64,000 nt of DNA from Rhodocollybia butyracea (GCA_015501585.1 JADNRY010000044.1:124001-188000); one strand, 5' to 3'. Shown: positions 1 through 11,802, counted from the stretch's first letter. A program made the numbers and translations. The notes: generated by a model from the letters alone, not told the origin.

Positions 1-2171
1 ACACTCGTAAGCCAACACCGTTCATATTCAGACAAAAAAAAAACATACCATCGCCAACAATGCTCTACGAAGGGTGATCCAAAGCTGATTACTTGTCTCT
101 CCAGAAGTCTGTTCTTGAAGCGCCAGGGCACTAAGGAAATGTTCCACTGCTTCCTTCGTCGCTCCAATGTTGAGACCTAGATACATACGCTCATGAATAA
201 AGAAAGATAACAAAAAGTTAAAATCGTGCTCACATGCCACCCCTACGTTGTATATCGCCCGAGTGTACGTCGGACGGAGCTGCAACGCCTCGCGGTACAC
301 GCCCAAAGCTTCCTCGGGCTTGTTCCCGTTTGAAAGCGTCGAGCCCAGCCGGTTCCAGAGCAGATAGTCGTTAGGTCTCTGAGAGAGCGCACTCTCAAAA
401 CAGTCCTTCGCGAGTGAGTATTCCCCATTGGTATAGTAAAGTACGCCGAGACCAATCTGCACATCAGGATCAACGAGTCCTTGACTATGTTGCTGACGCG
501 CAAGCCCGAGAAACAGTTCGGTTATTTTGTCATGAGCGTCCCACGAACTGTGAGTCAACACTGCTTTGGTCGTCTCCTCTGGAACAGGCAAGTCGGGGAA
601 ACGGGCGCGGAACCATCGGAGAAGCATTGTATGGGATGCTCTGTCCATCGATTCGTTGGTGAACGATATGGCCAGTGACTATCGGTCCACGATTAGATAC
701 CCTCGAAGCCAAAATTAAAGACGGTCATACCATCATTCCAGCACCCGAAGCACCACCAGCTGCCTCGGCGCGTTTTACCCCTTCACTAAGCGCACGCATA
801 CCTGCTTCCTCGTGTTCGTCCATGTTCTTGGTCTCTCCCAAGATGATCCACGCTTCGTATCCTCCCTCTCCCAGATCACCTTTTTGGATTGCAGCTTCCA
901 GAAGTAAAGAGGCTTCAGACAATGGGCCGTTTTGCTCTAGCAATGCTTTCGCTTCTGACAGAGGTGAGCTAGTGGAGTTGGAAGGATCAAGATATTTGTT
1001 GTTGGCCTCGAAAACATAGTCTCCAAGGATCGGAAGACCGTCATTCTCAAACTTCATTCTCGAGTCGGTTGGTTCCGAAATATCACCCAGTCCACTTTCC
1101 CAAGCTTCCTGCATCGCAGTGCCGTAGTTCAGTTCGTCCCGCTGAGATTCCATGAGCTGATTGAAATCTTGCTCCCATTTTGCGAGGTCCTCTGCAGGCG
1201 GAGGAGCATCAGAGTTCTGAAGGTGATCCCAAACCCTGGAGCACGATGAGGATGCTTGATGAAAATAAGTACGCAACAATAAGCTTGCCTTTTAAAATCG
1301 GGTCCAGCTACAGGTTCTTCCAACGTGGCGGACTTGAACACCTCTTCAATGTCGGTGACTCCGTCCTCAACTTCTACTATACGGGATTCTTGCGGAGTTA
1401 TGAAAGAAGCCGCCTGCGAAAACGCAGCTTCAAAGTCCGCCTCCCGACTTTTACCCTTTCCTTTTGCAGAGTCCATAGCGGGGGCGGCGTAGCCTTGCAT
1501 CAATGGAGCCCCACCCTGACCCATGAACATGGTGCTATGAGGCATGTAGTTTCCGTACATCCCTGCCTGTGGCATGTATGCTGGCGTTTGTTGGACTGAA
1601 ACAAATTGAGAGCCGTGCAAAGCCTAGCCACTGGGAAAAAGCTCACGATCAGAATGGAACGACTGATGGTGAGGCTGCTGAGGAAGCGGCGTTTGTCGAG
1701 CCATGGCGTTTCCATCGAATTCAGCGGCCCACTGCGACTGAGGGGATTTCTGAGACTCGAACATTCGCATATGCTGCTGCTGCTCGGCAATCCAGGCCTC
1801 CTTCATTTGTGGGTTATCCGAAAGCTCCGGGATAGCAGCAAATGTCGGTCCACTATGGTTTGTTTGGAAGAATTGACGTGCTAGAGCCAGATCCTGGCCA
1901 TTTGCAGCAGTAGAGGATGTTCCGGGGAGCTGATGAAGCTACAAAGATATTCCATGAGTGAATGAAAAGGGTATTAGCTTTCATACTAACTCTTGAGGAC
2001 GAGGGTCCCGCAAACCTGTCCTGATTAATAATGAGCCACTGCTTGCTTTCTCGGAAACAAAAGAGTTACCTGCTGGATGCTGCGATCAGATTCAGTGTGT
2101 TTGAGGACTTGGGACAGCGGATTTGCAGGAGCAGCGCATTCAGAGCCAGAAATGAGAGATTGGAAAGCCAT
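1..2171 (-). CDS. PEX5: PEX5, peroxisomal PTS1 receptor (3' end beyond window)
   Basis: Cytosolic shuttling receptor that binds C-terminal SKL-type signals of peroxisomal matrix proteins and docks at PEX13/PEX14. The start at 2171 gives the family's N-terminus: a Cys near residue 10 (GSECAAPANPLSQ), the usual site of recycling ubiquitination, followed by DRSIQQ and, after an intron, DRFAGPSSS. Pentapeptide WxxxF motifs for PEX14/PEX13 binding are visible as WAAEF and WEQDF. The C-terminal half holds TPR repeats (VLYYTNGEYSLAKDCFESAL; LWNRLGSTLSNGNKPEEAL; AIYNVGVA..). Several roughly 50-bp introns interrupt it. The last visible exon ends at a GTATGT donor near position 38, so the final C-terminal exon lies outside the window. 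Divergent from ETFA. Identification is very secure; inner exon borders are approximate. Confidence 0.95.
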
Positions 2172-2250
2172 GGATGTAAATGTACAAGTCAACTCGGGGT
2201 TCCGATAGTAAATTGCCGGCCGGGAAAAAATCACGCTCCATACACTCAAT
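2172..2250. promoter_or_regulatory. 79-bp divergent spacer between PEX5 and ETFA
   Basis: Only 79 bp separate the two start codons, so core promoters and 5' leaders of both genes must lie in or overlap this interval, or extend into the neighbouring transcription units. It contains a GC-rich GCCGGCCGGG patch and no clear TATA box. A shared bidirectional promoter is an inference from the spacing; no binding site for a known fatty-acid regulator was firmly recognised. Confidence 0.5.
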
Positions 2251-3396
2251 ATGCTACCACGACGTTCTATTGTAGCGTTTAGGTCTGTTCTGGTCAGAAA
2301 CTACGCTTCGGCGTCTTCGCCTCATGCTTTAATTTTCCTGGAACACCGTCAAGGTGTTATTGATTCCGGCTCCCTCTCTGCTTTGACTGCTGCATCGCAA
2401 TTGGGAGGCCAAGTCACTGGCCTTGTGGTTGGAAGCTCAGAGTATGTACCGACAGTGGTAGAAAAGGTTAAAAAGTATGTGTTTTATGCTGATCTGGCTC
2501 AAATACTGTCTGACCTTTGTTCCAGGCTCAAAGGCTTGACTTCACTGTTACACTCCACTTCGGATCTTTATGCCCAGCAGCTGCCAGAAACACTTTCTCC
2601 GTTACTTGAAAAACTACTTTCAGGCTCCGAGTACACGCATGTTGTTTCGACTCCAACCTCTCTGGCAAAATCTTTGCTGCCTCGAGTCGCTGCCAAACTT
2701 GATGTCCCCTCGGTCTCCGAGATTACTTCCCTTGAGCATGATTCATCTTCCAACAGCACAACTTTTACGCGTCCCATTTACGCTGGAAACGCCATTTCCA
2801 CTATCCGTCTCCCTTCTTCGATCGCCATCAAGTTTTTCACAGTCCGGGGGACTAGCTTTGACCCAGCGTCTTCAGAAGAGAGCCAGGAAATTGACGTCAA
2901 GGCAGTCGATCCCGTCGATGTGCCAGACTGCCCCACTGAACACATTAGCACCCAACTGGCCAAATCCGATCGTCCCGATCTCAGTGTCGCGGGCAGAGTC
3001 GTCTCAGGTGGCCGACCGCTGAAGAACGCAGAAACGTTTGCAGCGACATTGAACCCTCTGGCTGACGTTCTCGGAGCTGCTGTTGGTGCATCTAGAGCTG
3101 CTGTTGATGCTGGGTATGCAGACAACTCGCTTCAGGTCGGCCAGACCGGGAAAGTCGTTGCGCCGGAACTATACATGGCTATCGGTATTTCCGGTGCCAT
3201 CCAGCATCTTGCTGGAATGAAAGATTCAAAAATGATCGTCGCAGTGAACAAGGTATAGTTTTTTGTGCTCTAATTTGCTGCTTATATTAATCATATCCAG
3301 GACCCGGACGCACCCATCTTCCAAGTTGCCGATGTTGGTCTCGTCGCAGATCTATACGAGGCAGTCCCGCAGATTATAGAGAAGTTGAAACAATAA
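2251..3396 (+). CDS. ETFA: Electron transfer flavoprotein alpha subunit, mitochondrial
   Basis: Alpha chain of mitochondrial ETF, the FAD protein that takes electrons from acyl-CoA dehydrogenases and passes them to ETF-ubiquinone oxidoreductase. Exons 2251-2474, 2526-3252 and 3301-3396 join in frame; the introns (51 bp, in frame and without a stop, and 48 bp) have GT-AG borders. The first ~20 residues ([20 protein letters not shown]) are Arg/Ser-rich with no acidic residue, as in a mitochondrial presequence. The C-terminal FAD-binding part has the family signatures SGRPLKN-like [45 protein letters not shown] and [10 protein letters not shown]. The last exon supplies [20 protein letters not shown]. 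Length of about 365 codons before intron removal is normal for the family. Starts 79 bp from PEX5 in the opposite direction. Confidence 0.96.
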
Positions 3397-3427
3397 ACAA
3401 TAAACATGCATTACATATATCCAAATA

Positions 3428-5228
3428 TCAAGATATCAAATCTTTAAAGCACTCCAGTGCACGTAGCCTTTCAACCTGTGGGCTCGGATCTTCTACCCAG
3501 TGCCATTGCTTCTCAATTGCAGGCCCTAAAACTTCATAATTGTCGCCATATTCGGCATTGTCAAACTCATACATCAGTCCAGAGTCGTAGGAACCTTGGA
3601 GAACATGGTTCGCAAATGGAAGCCTTATTACCTCGTATGCCTTGAGTGCACATGGAAGTGTGGACTGGATCGGCAGCGTTTCCTTCGAAACTTGTTCCAG
3701 CAGGGAGGCGAGAATATATGCATCCTTCGATTCATCCTGAGTTTACATAGCACGATGATTTCACAATTCGTCGTACCTCAATGGCCTGGCCTGCTCCAGC
3801 TCCTGTACAATATTCAGCATAACTTGGGTCAAAGATATCAGATTACATGCCTTCATGAGGGGCCATTCCGTGACAAGCGTCCCCCAGCAACGCGACGTTT
3901 CCGTCTACATAAAATGGCAGAGGTCTAAGATGATGGATAAACCACTTCGTTGGGTTCTCTATTTGCTGTGGGTGTTTCTAGTGCATGTGTGATATGACGG
4001 GGATAATAAAGAACTTACACTAAGCAGCTGTTCCACTTCTGGCTCCCAGTGGGCATAGCAGTCCAGTAATTCTTGTTGAGGGCAATGTGATACCCAGGTA
4101 TCTTCCTTGTAAGGTTTCCCTTCATTTTGCGGCTCAGACGCAAAGGTGACGACGTTGACGACGCTTCCTGCGGAGATGGAATAGCTGACCACATGCTGTA
4201 GAAGTGACTAAGTAGGCTAGATACAATTCCCCTGCGAACGACGGACCTTGCTCTTCCCGCAATACTATAGAAGTCGAATAAGTCACTTGCTTCGCGGAAC
4301 AAGCTAAAAGCAAAATTCAAGCCTACCATCATCGGTTCTACGATACTACGGTGGTGAGGTGGCAAACGTTCTACAGGAATCAGTCCTCTGTATGCAATGG
4401 TTCCGGTCCAAACAGGGTCAACGAACTTCAACAGATCAGAGTTACCAGAACGTTCAGAAACTTCTCTGAAAAGCTGCCCTCGAATACAAGATTTGATACC
4501 ATCACAGCCGACGAAGATATCACAGGTTGCGGTTGAACCGTCCGCAAAACTGAGGTTGACGCCCCTACCAATTTCTTGGGAGTATGAAACGAGTCTCGTG
4601 CCGAAATGAGCGACGTTTTCAGGGAGAGCATCGATGAATACATCGAGGAAGCTGACTCGATAGAAACGAACGCAACCATCTAAGAATTGTCAAATTGTCA
4701 GGGTATTACAAACATCGCAAGTCTGATTTGTACTACTTACACGGCATTCTCACCATCTGAAAACAGAATCCCTCTTGGGCTTGATCAGACCGACGAAAGT
4801 TGAATCCAGTTTCTGATTACTCGTCCGGTATGAGAGAACTTCCGGTAGCACAAAGACAAATAGTACATACCGATGGATCCATCAGGAGGGGCATGAGCTA
4901 TCTTTGAAAAAGCTGGCCCCAAGCCTAAACTTTCAAGAATCCACCACGTCCTTGCCCAGATCATGATGCCCTGCAAGCAAAAACGTCAAAGAGTGTCGCT
5001 AAGATTTTGAGCAGATACTTACAGCCCCGATTTCCTTGAACTGATCTGCGGCTTCGTACACATCGACTTGTATGCCCGCGCACCGAGAAAGAGCGACCGC
5101 GAGAAATAAACCTGATACGCCTCCCCCGCTAATAAAACATGTGAATGAGTGGGCGAGGGTGCAGTCCCCAAGATCACTCACCAAATCGCGACTTTGAGCT
5201 TGGGAGTGGTCGAGTTCGATGCGTCCAT
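3428..5228 (-). CDS. FAD-dependent monooxygenase, salicylate hydroxylase-like
   Basis: Class A flavoprotein aromatic hydroxylase; NAD(P)H- and O2-dependent ring hydroxylation is the family activity, but the substrate here is unknown. Exon 1 (start 5228) reads MDASNSTTPKLKVAI and joins by a GT-AG intron to CGGGVSGLFLAVAL, the GxGxxG dinucleotide fold. Further on are the second FAD motif FVGCDGIKS and, near the end, GNVALLGDACHGMAPHEG, the GD motif. After this motif the frame continues to AGQAIED only if a 48-bp intron at 3803-3850 with a GC (GCATGT) donor is removed. The stop is at 3428. Cytosolic; no signal peptide. Convergent with ETFA with only 31 bp between stops. Regulation cannot be read from the sequence. 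Confidence 0.85.
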
Positions 5229-5562
5229 CCTTGTATGCGTCGAAATAACGTTGGAGTGAAGATGTCTCTTACTACGTGTTTGTCAAGGACTAGTTTTGCT
5301 GGGCATATACAAATATATATACATATCCCACTTAGCCGTATGGTTAGACGGGTGGGCATGCGGACCGAACCTCTCCTTCTCAAGGAATTTTCTAGATTTT
5401 TGTGCGACGGCTGGTGAACTTTGCAAAAGCTGATTTTCGACTGGCTCACTTCTCATGGCTGTCAGATAATAATCTTGTAAATAGTTTTTGATGCGAAGGA
5501 CGTGTGAGTCTAGCAAAGTGTGCCGGACTTTCAGCCGCTGATCGGAAGTGACTAGCGGAAGG

Positions 5563-5585
5563 TGAGCCGGGTCGCCCGGCTCACT
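5563..5585. repeat. Perfect palindrome, 10-bp arms, 3-bp loop
   Basis: GTGAGCCGGG and CCCGGCTCAC flank TCG. The right arm plus context (TCGCCCGGCTCACT) recurs in direct orientation at about 6448-6461, roughly 875 bp downstream. Could be a transposon end or insertion scar. Confidence 0.6.
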
Positions 5586-5624
5586 ATGGCGAGGCGCCGC
5601 AACAGCTGCACATGGACGGTGCAA

Positions 5625-6550
5625 TGATACACTGCTGCACGCAAGGTTTATAATTTTCGACAAATACTCGGATCAGAAAAGTTTGAAACTTGGCTTTCGA
5701 GAAACTATCAATAATGTTTCCATAAATCCCGATATTTTTGTAATTTTGGTAAGTTCTAAGCACAAAAATTGACTAAGCTTCATCTTTTCAAGATTTATCA
5801 AAATATTTTTGAGAAATCATTGAGGCTGGAGTTTCAGCGCAGTTTCAGCGCTCATGAGACCTTCTCTCAACGCGTGCGGTGTACGGCCGCCGTGAGCCTT
5901 TTAAATAAGAGCGCGTGTTTTTTTTGTTGATGACTCCCCCTTCAACTTCAACCATCACTGCCGAACTTCAAGTTGTCGCAAATTTTTCCCCTCAAGTCTT
6001 GTTCTTGCGACAGCTCAAGCACTCAAGCACTCGTCTCAAGTATCAAGTATCAAGATTGATTCCATTCAGTTCAAGGCCGACCATATGCAAGCTCAAGCAC
6101 TCAAGCTCAATGTCTCTGCCTTTCAAGTCAAGGCTGCCACGTCAACGTTCACCAAGTTCTTCAACGTTCTTCAACGTAATCAAGCTCAAACTCAGGCTTC
6201 AAGTTGTCCAACTGAGGAGTCCAGGTTGCCAAGCTGTAGGCTACATACTTAGATTTTTTGCCATGAATACATCTTTATATCTTTATTTGTGTGCGATTCT
6301 GAGAGTATACAAGGAGCCGGGAGCCCCGCTCTTCCATCACATGAGGAAGGAATGAGGCCATCAACTTTTACTTCATTCTCAGAACGTTTTCAAATATTTC
6401 TCAAAACATGCGCATAATTTTTTGAAAACAAAAGATTTCAAGAATAATCGCCCGGCTCACTTCGCAAATATTTCTAAAAACATATCAGAACATTTTCAAT
6501 GCTGTGAGTTTCAATAATTTTCTATGATCCGTGCAGCAGTGTATGTATCA
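5625..6550. repeat. Inverted repeat arms about 900 bp apart
   Basis: TGATACACTGCTGCACG at 5625-5641 is matched in inverted orientation at 6530-6550, where one arm carries an extra 4 bases. A 13-base core is identical. Together with the direct repeat of the palindrome arm this may mark a small degenerate non-autonomous element. No target-site duplication was identified, so the nature of the element is inferred. Confidence 0.4.
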
Positions 6551-6602
6551 CGAATGTCGTGCGAAAAGCAAACGCGCGTCGCGCTTCGATTCTAAATTTC
6601 TA

Positions 6603-7642
6603 ATGCCTTTCCTTGCTTCTACTACTTTGAATCTTACCAAAAAGACACTGGTGACAGTCTGTGTCATGTTAACTGTTCTACTGTACCTCGGAATTAATGA
6701 TAGAAATCCTACATAGGGCGTCGTTTCTAGCGCAAACGTTTCACAGCTTGCAGTCGATCTCTTAATCTCTTCGTTAGGACTTGGTCGAATAGCTGTGCTG
6801 GTCTAGTCTTCTAGCTGACCTGAATGTACACTGACGATCCGGCAAATAGATACTTGATCCTCAGTATTTTATTCCTCTAGTAGGAAATCGCGAGAACGGG
6901 GAGCCTGGTATCACTGCGCCGTTTGAGTGTAAGTAATTTTCTGCTAAATTATCCATTTTTCTTATCTACAAACTATAGTATACGGAAAAGATGGGTTAGA
7001 CATCGTTGTCATGCAGCAGCGGTCTCCTACATTAAAAGTAAGATTCATGCTGTGATATCTGGCTTTTACTGGCTTTTAACTGACCACCTGGATAGTCAAA
7101 GAAGCAGGAATTTATCGATAGTTTCTACGATTTTGTTCAGAAATCTGGTGTTGCAGCTGTTCTGATCCTATCGGGGGTAGACCTTTCAAATCGATTGGAT
7201 GAACAGATGTCGTATGTTGTTTTTCGATCTGCTCTCATACGAAGAATCAAATTTGTCCTTTAGTACCCCAACTTATCAGCTGCAACCAAATTCATCATCT
7301 TTATCCTCGACACCACTTCACAGACTTACCGTCTTCCCCATTCCAGAATATAGGTCTCCCGTCCCTCAGAGGCCCAGTGACAATGATGAATCTCGTATTC
7401 CATTTATTCCTGGAGGAGGGATAACACGTCGTTTGCTATCCTCATTGCCCAAAGATTGGTCTATTCCAATTGCAGTCCTTTTAAGATTTGCTTTGGATGG
7501 TGATAATCGTGCTGATGCTTATTCACTGGCCTCAATCGTCGCACAAATTGTGGGAATGGACCTCAATATGATTGAATGGAAACAGCCAGAGAGCTGGAGT
7601 GGACTGTTCGGTACTCCTCATGATCAGTCACTGTATGGATGA
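6603..7642 (+). CDS. PAC2: Proteasome assembly chaperone 2 (PAC2/PSMG2/Add66)
   Basis: Partner of PAC1 in assembly of the 20S proteasome alpha ring. No single long frame shows it, but small exons join cleanly: 6603-6656 (MPFLASTTLNLTKKTLVT), then VVSSANVSQLAVDLLISSLG, IPLVGNRENGEPGITAPFE, GKDGLDIVVMQQRSPTLK, EFIDSFYDFVQKSGVAAVLI, LSGVDLSNRLDEQM, and a final exon from about 7263. The latter holds IPFIPGGGITRRLLSSLP, the ALLRFALDGDNRADA segment and the C-terminal W(K)xPxSWxxLFG signature (WKQPESWSGLFG), matching human PSMG2 and yeast Add66. Introns are about 50-60 bp with GT-AG borders. The start codon lies only 53 bp from an inverted-repeat arm. Confidence 0.85.
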
Positions 7643-7682
7643 ACTATCGCAAACTGTGAATCAATAAATCAAATGTAGTTGT

Positions 7683-10600
7683 CTATCGTTTTCCCGCAAC
7701 ACCTATGCGATTTTTGCGTCCACCTCCCTTTTTCGACGCCTGAGAAAGACTAATGTATGCGTACGGATCCACACCGCCTTTTTTGATATCCCCGCCAGCT
7801 TTCTACAGAGGAATTCATGAGGGCACCTATGATCAGAACAAAAATACTAGCCTTGGCTTTGAACTCATGGCCCAACTTCACTGATGTCTTCCGCTTGTGC
7901 TTGTTTTGGCTTTTGTCGCCATCGTCAACATCCATCATATCAAGGTCTTCGTTATCCCGTCTTCGCTTCTTTGTATCCTTGTTGAACTTGACCCGTCCAT
8001 TAGGACCACGTGTAAATCCGTCTACGGAGGTGATGCTTTCGCGATAAGCATTGTTTTCTGCTTCGTCTGGCTCATTGTCTTCACTGTCCGAATCGTCGAT
8101 AACCATCTTTCCAGTATCTCCGTCGGTTTTGAAATGGGTAGCATCTTGACCAGGCTTGCGGCGACGGTTCGACGACGTATCTGTGTGACATTTAGCATGA
8201 GTTCGAGATTAAATGTTATGTCCTTACGAGTAACTCGGGATGCAACGCCCTGCAGCAGATCCATTGGTTCATCATCATCCATACGCAGCTGCATGCCGTG
8301 CGCCTGGTTTTTGCCCTTTGTTCGGGGTTGAGTTCGGTTGCCAGCGTTATCGTCATCGTCGCTTGCGTCAACTTCGCTCTCACTGCCATAGAGAATATCC
8401 TCGAAAGCATCACCGGCAGTAGCCTTGGTATCGGGGACCTTGACATTACTAAGATTAGTGAAAGTGATGACCAGAAGGAAGAATCGTCAACCTCCTCATC
8501 CTCGTCCTCGCGGTTAGCTTTCTTTCTTTTAGCCCTATCCTTCCGCTTCTTGATATTAACCAAGACCTTCGAAGCCTCTTCCTCTCCCGCGGCAGAATAT
8601 ACGTCCTCCCACGCGAATCTCCTTAGCAATCTTTCAAAGATGTGCCGAACCTTGGATTTGAAATGATTTTTGTGATCGTGAGACCAAGTAAGAAGTGCGG
8701 GGACTAGTTCCTTGAGATGGGGCTGGATGAGGTCGACTGGGTAGGTATGGATGGAAAGTTTGATATATCCCAAGACCGATTTAACGATCTCTCGGTTCGC
8801 AGAAGATAAGAATACAAGCATGGTTGTGAAAACTTCATTCTTCATTGTGTTGGACAGAGAATCTAGAAAGAATATGAAGGTCAGGATATTTTCAAGAGTT
8901 ATGATCGGACTTGCCCTTGAACTCATATATCAGACGAGATATAGCGGTAATGGTAGCACTGATCATATGCGGTGTGGAGCCTGCAAGACCCCCAGCCACC
9001 ATTGTCAGATATTCGTCAATAGTCGCAGTAGCTGAGTGATAATGTTAATACCGCCTTCAAACCAGAACGAGGCGAATCCACATTCACTGACCTTCAGCAT
9101 TCACATCCTCATCCATTTCTTCTAGTAAATCTCTTTTAACAATACCACCTTGGCTCATCTTGTGACCCATAGCTATGACGAGCTCAAACGCAGCATTTCT
9201 AGCCTTGTCGGAAGTCTCCTTGGTGCCAAGAACCGCCTCAGGGATCATAGAAGGGATTAAGTGCATTGCAGACGATGGTATGAGGGGCACGAGAGCAGTG
9301 AAAGCGCTAAATCGATCCTATAGAGAGCAGTCAGCATTGGTCCTCTGAGAGAGTTGATGTAGATTGTACCTTCTTTGCAGCAGAGGTTAAACCGTCGGAT
9401 AATGCATCCAACTCTTTCAGGACAGCCTCAGGGTCAATGGTGATCTTACCTGATTCTGTCAATTTGGTCAAAACCTTGTAAGCTCGTTTCTGTATGGCAT
9501 TGTCCTTCGCACATAAGACTTCCGATGAAAGACACAACTGGAACAAAGCGGTCATGTTAACCACTGAAAGATATGGGAGCAGTAGGAGCAAGAGATCCAA
9601 AGCAGTAACACTAATGTTTTCTTCATCGTTTCTTGGGTTCACTGCGGTTACAGACGTGCTGGCATTTCCTTTCAGGAGATTGACAACTTTGATATATGCC
9701 TTGTCAATTTCCTATAGCAAGATCAGTAATACTTTCAGAGAGAGTCCTGTGTGGTTATTACCTGCTCCGAGGTAATACCAGCCCAGGCAGTAATAACCTC
9801 GCCGACTGGCCCGCGTGCGTCTCGACCCAAGCTACCAAACACGTTAAATAAGACTGCTAGCCAGCTTTCAGCCTGGGTGCGTAGGAATGCGACATTTTGA
9901 GTAGCTTGTTCAACTGTCATATTCGAAGGATTCAGTGCCTCGTCGGTCGAGTTTGCAAGTGCGACATTTGAATCAACAACGAGCTTGAGACCCCGCAAAA
10001 CAGCCGAACGCAGTTCCGGCTGACGATAAAGCAGTTGGGAGACCAATTGTGAGAAAGACGCGTTCATTGTCTCTTTTATGTCAGGACTTCCATGACAATA
10101 CGCCGGAAAGCCGGCCCAAATTTGTGCAATAAGCACATTCCAAACCTTTGCCTCACTCTGACGACCTTCTGATTCCGCTTTTTGCTGAAGATCAAAGAAT
10201 TTTCCACTCAGTGGCACGAAGTACACAACAAAGTGTGAAAGAGGAGATGGATGCGGTTGAGGAAGGAGGGGGAGAAGGAATGCGCGAGGCTCCAACCCAG
10301 CTTGTCTAGAAGGGAAATGAGTGAAGATAATCAAAGATAGAGGCTTGTATTACCTGTCCTCCGGCTCTAGATTCAAAGGTAAAACTTCCAGCAAAACCTT
10401 GGGTCCCAATATGCGCATCGCGGTAGAAAGCACTCCGTCCGCCGCTTCCTTGTACTCAAAGCCTTTTTCGGTACGCAGATTACCGATTTGAGTTACAAGA
10501 GCAAGTAGTCGTTGCTTCACAGTATCATTCGATACTCGTCTACCCTTTGAGCCATACGAGATGACAAGCAGCGCCGAAGTCAAGAGCAGGAGGTCGGGAA

Positions 10601-11802
10601 TTGCGCGCGCGTGCGATACAGACCTCAAAGCCTTGGCTACTTGCGCGATAACATCTGGCAATTTGGACGTGGACGCGTTAGCCGCGACTAAGCAACGTGT
10701 CAACATATCAAGGGATTGTACGGCCGATTTTCGTACTGCTGCACTCTCGGATTCCAAAAATGGCCATAGCGTTTTCCAAACCGTGTCAACTTGGGCAGCA
10801 CAAGCTTCGCTGTGAGTAGAGCTGTAGGACGTCATGGCGTTACCTAGAAGTTCTATCCACGAAGGGGCCAAAGTTGTATCTGTCTTTGTCGGCGGGAAAG
10901 CCAGGACAGTCTTGAGCACATCTGGGAGAACGTTCTCACCAAAAACCAATGAGTTGTCCTCATGAGACTGTGAAAAAAGTTCGGACAGAATAGTGTACGA
11001 TGACTGCGTAACATATGGATTTCCAAGACGAGGCAAGTTGAGAAGTAAGCCTGTAAGAGTAGAATATGACTGGAAAACGAATCAGAGATCGAAATCAGGC
11101 AAATAAACAATCTCACGGATGGAGGGAATCTGAGGATCGTTGGTTTGAGAAACGCTAGCAGATGTATCGCACTTTCACCAGTCGAATCTCCCTTAGACCT
11201 TGACAAGGCATTTTTGTTCACGTCCACGAGAGCCGATCTGGTCCATTCCGCGACTCTCTCGGCATATGGATGGATGATCAGTGGGAGGGAGGTTTTGACA
11301 GCACATCTTTGACAACTTCTACGGCTTTCTTTCGTATTTTGGGCCGTGGATCAAGACAGAGTTGCAGAATTGAAGCGAAAGCCTGGCGAATTCCATGGGT
11401 TTCCAGCTGGGAGCGATCTAAGGAAAGGAGCATAGACTGATACAGCGATAGTTGCGATCTTAGTGAGGGTGCGTGATTGAGGAGGGAAGGAAACAATGGA
11501 GCAGTCATGGCGAGGACAGTAGACAAATTTGTCCGAATGACTGGTACTGATACATATGGTGCCACGAGTGCGAGGAGATAAAGTTCTGCAGGAAGAACAT
11601 CCCCATCGTTTAGCGAAAGCTGCTTCTTCTGGATGGTTCCATCTAAAGTCGTTAAAAGGGCGGCAAAATAAGCCGTAGGAGAAGGCTCTGTTTTCTGTTC
11701 TTTAAAAGTAGTTTCGAGAGCAACGAGAAGAGAAGCAGGACTTTTCTGGTGGGGAAGGGAGGAGGAAGTGTGAATTCTGATTTTAGCCAAAGCCTGCTCC
11801 AT
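7683..11802 (-). CDS. RRP12: RRP12-like ribosome biogenesis and export factor
   Basis: Nucleolar/nuclear HEAT-repeat protein needed for pre-40S (and pre-60S) maturation and export. Start at 11802 gives MEQALAKIRIHTSSSLPHQK, the conserved N-terminal block. There follow helical HEAT-like repeats over most of the length, including ILQLCLDPRPKIRKKAVE and PYVTQSSYTILSELF. The C-terminal part is Lys-rich then acidic (KRKDRAKRKKANRED; DILYGSESE; DDDEPMDLLQG), ending with DPYAYISLSQASKKGG and a basic tail. About 1,200 residues, normal for the family. In the acidic region a 53-bp intron beginning at GTTGAC and ending in CAAG restores the conserved frame, so no frameshift is needed there. Divergent from the acyltransferase gene, 85 bp away. 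Confidence 0.92.

Larger units (their letters stand above)
5229..6602. other. AT-rich spacer with repeat relics
   Basis: No convincing gene. The stretch holds a perfect palindrome, a 14-bp direct repeat, inverted repeat arms, a TTTAAATAAGAG TATA-like element near 5900, and a segment dense in CAAG/CTCAAG words at about 5940-6240. This composition recalls the leader of an LTR retrotransposon, but I cannot define LTR ends or any gag/pol coding. Open frames in it look like chance. Confidence 0.4.

Noticed and set aside
2475..2525. Continuous open frame through ETFA as one exon
   Set aside because: The 51-bp stretch is in frame without a stop but has GTATGT..CCAG borders and inserts a segment absent from the ETF-alpha family; it is an intron.
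5283..5663. 126-codon minus-strand open frame
   Set aside because: No motif and lies over the palindrome; composition looks like chance in repeat DNA.
8450..8530. Frameshift in RRP12 acidic region
   Set aside because: A 53-bp intron with donor GTTGAC, branch-like CTAAT and acceptor CAAG restores the conserved frame.
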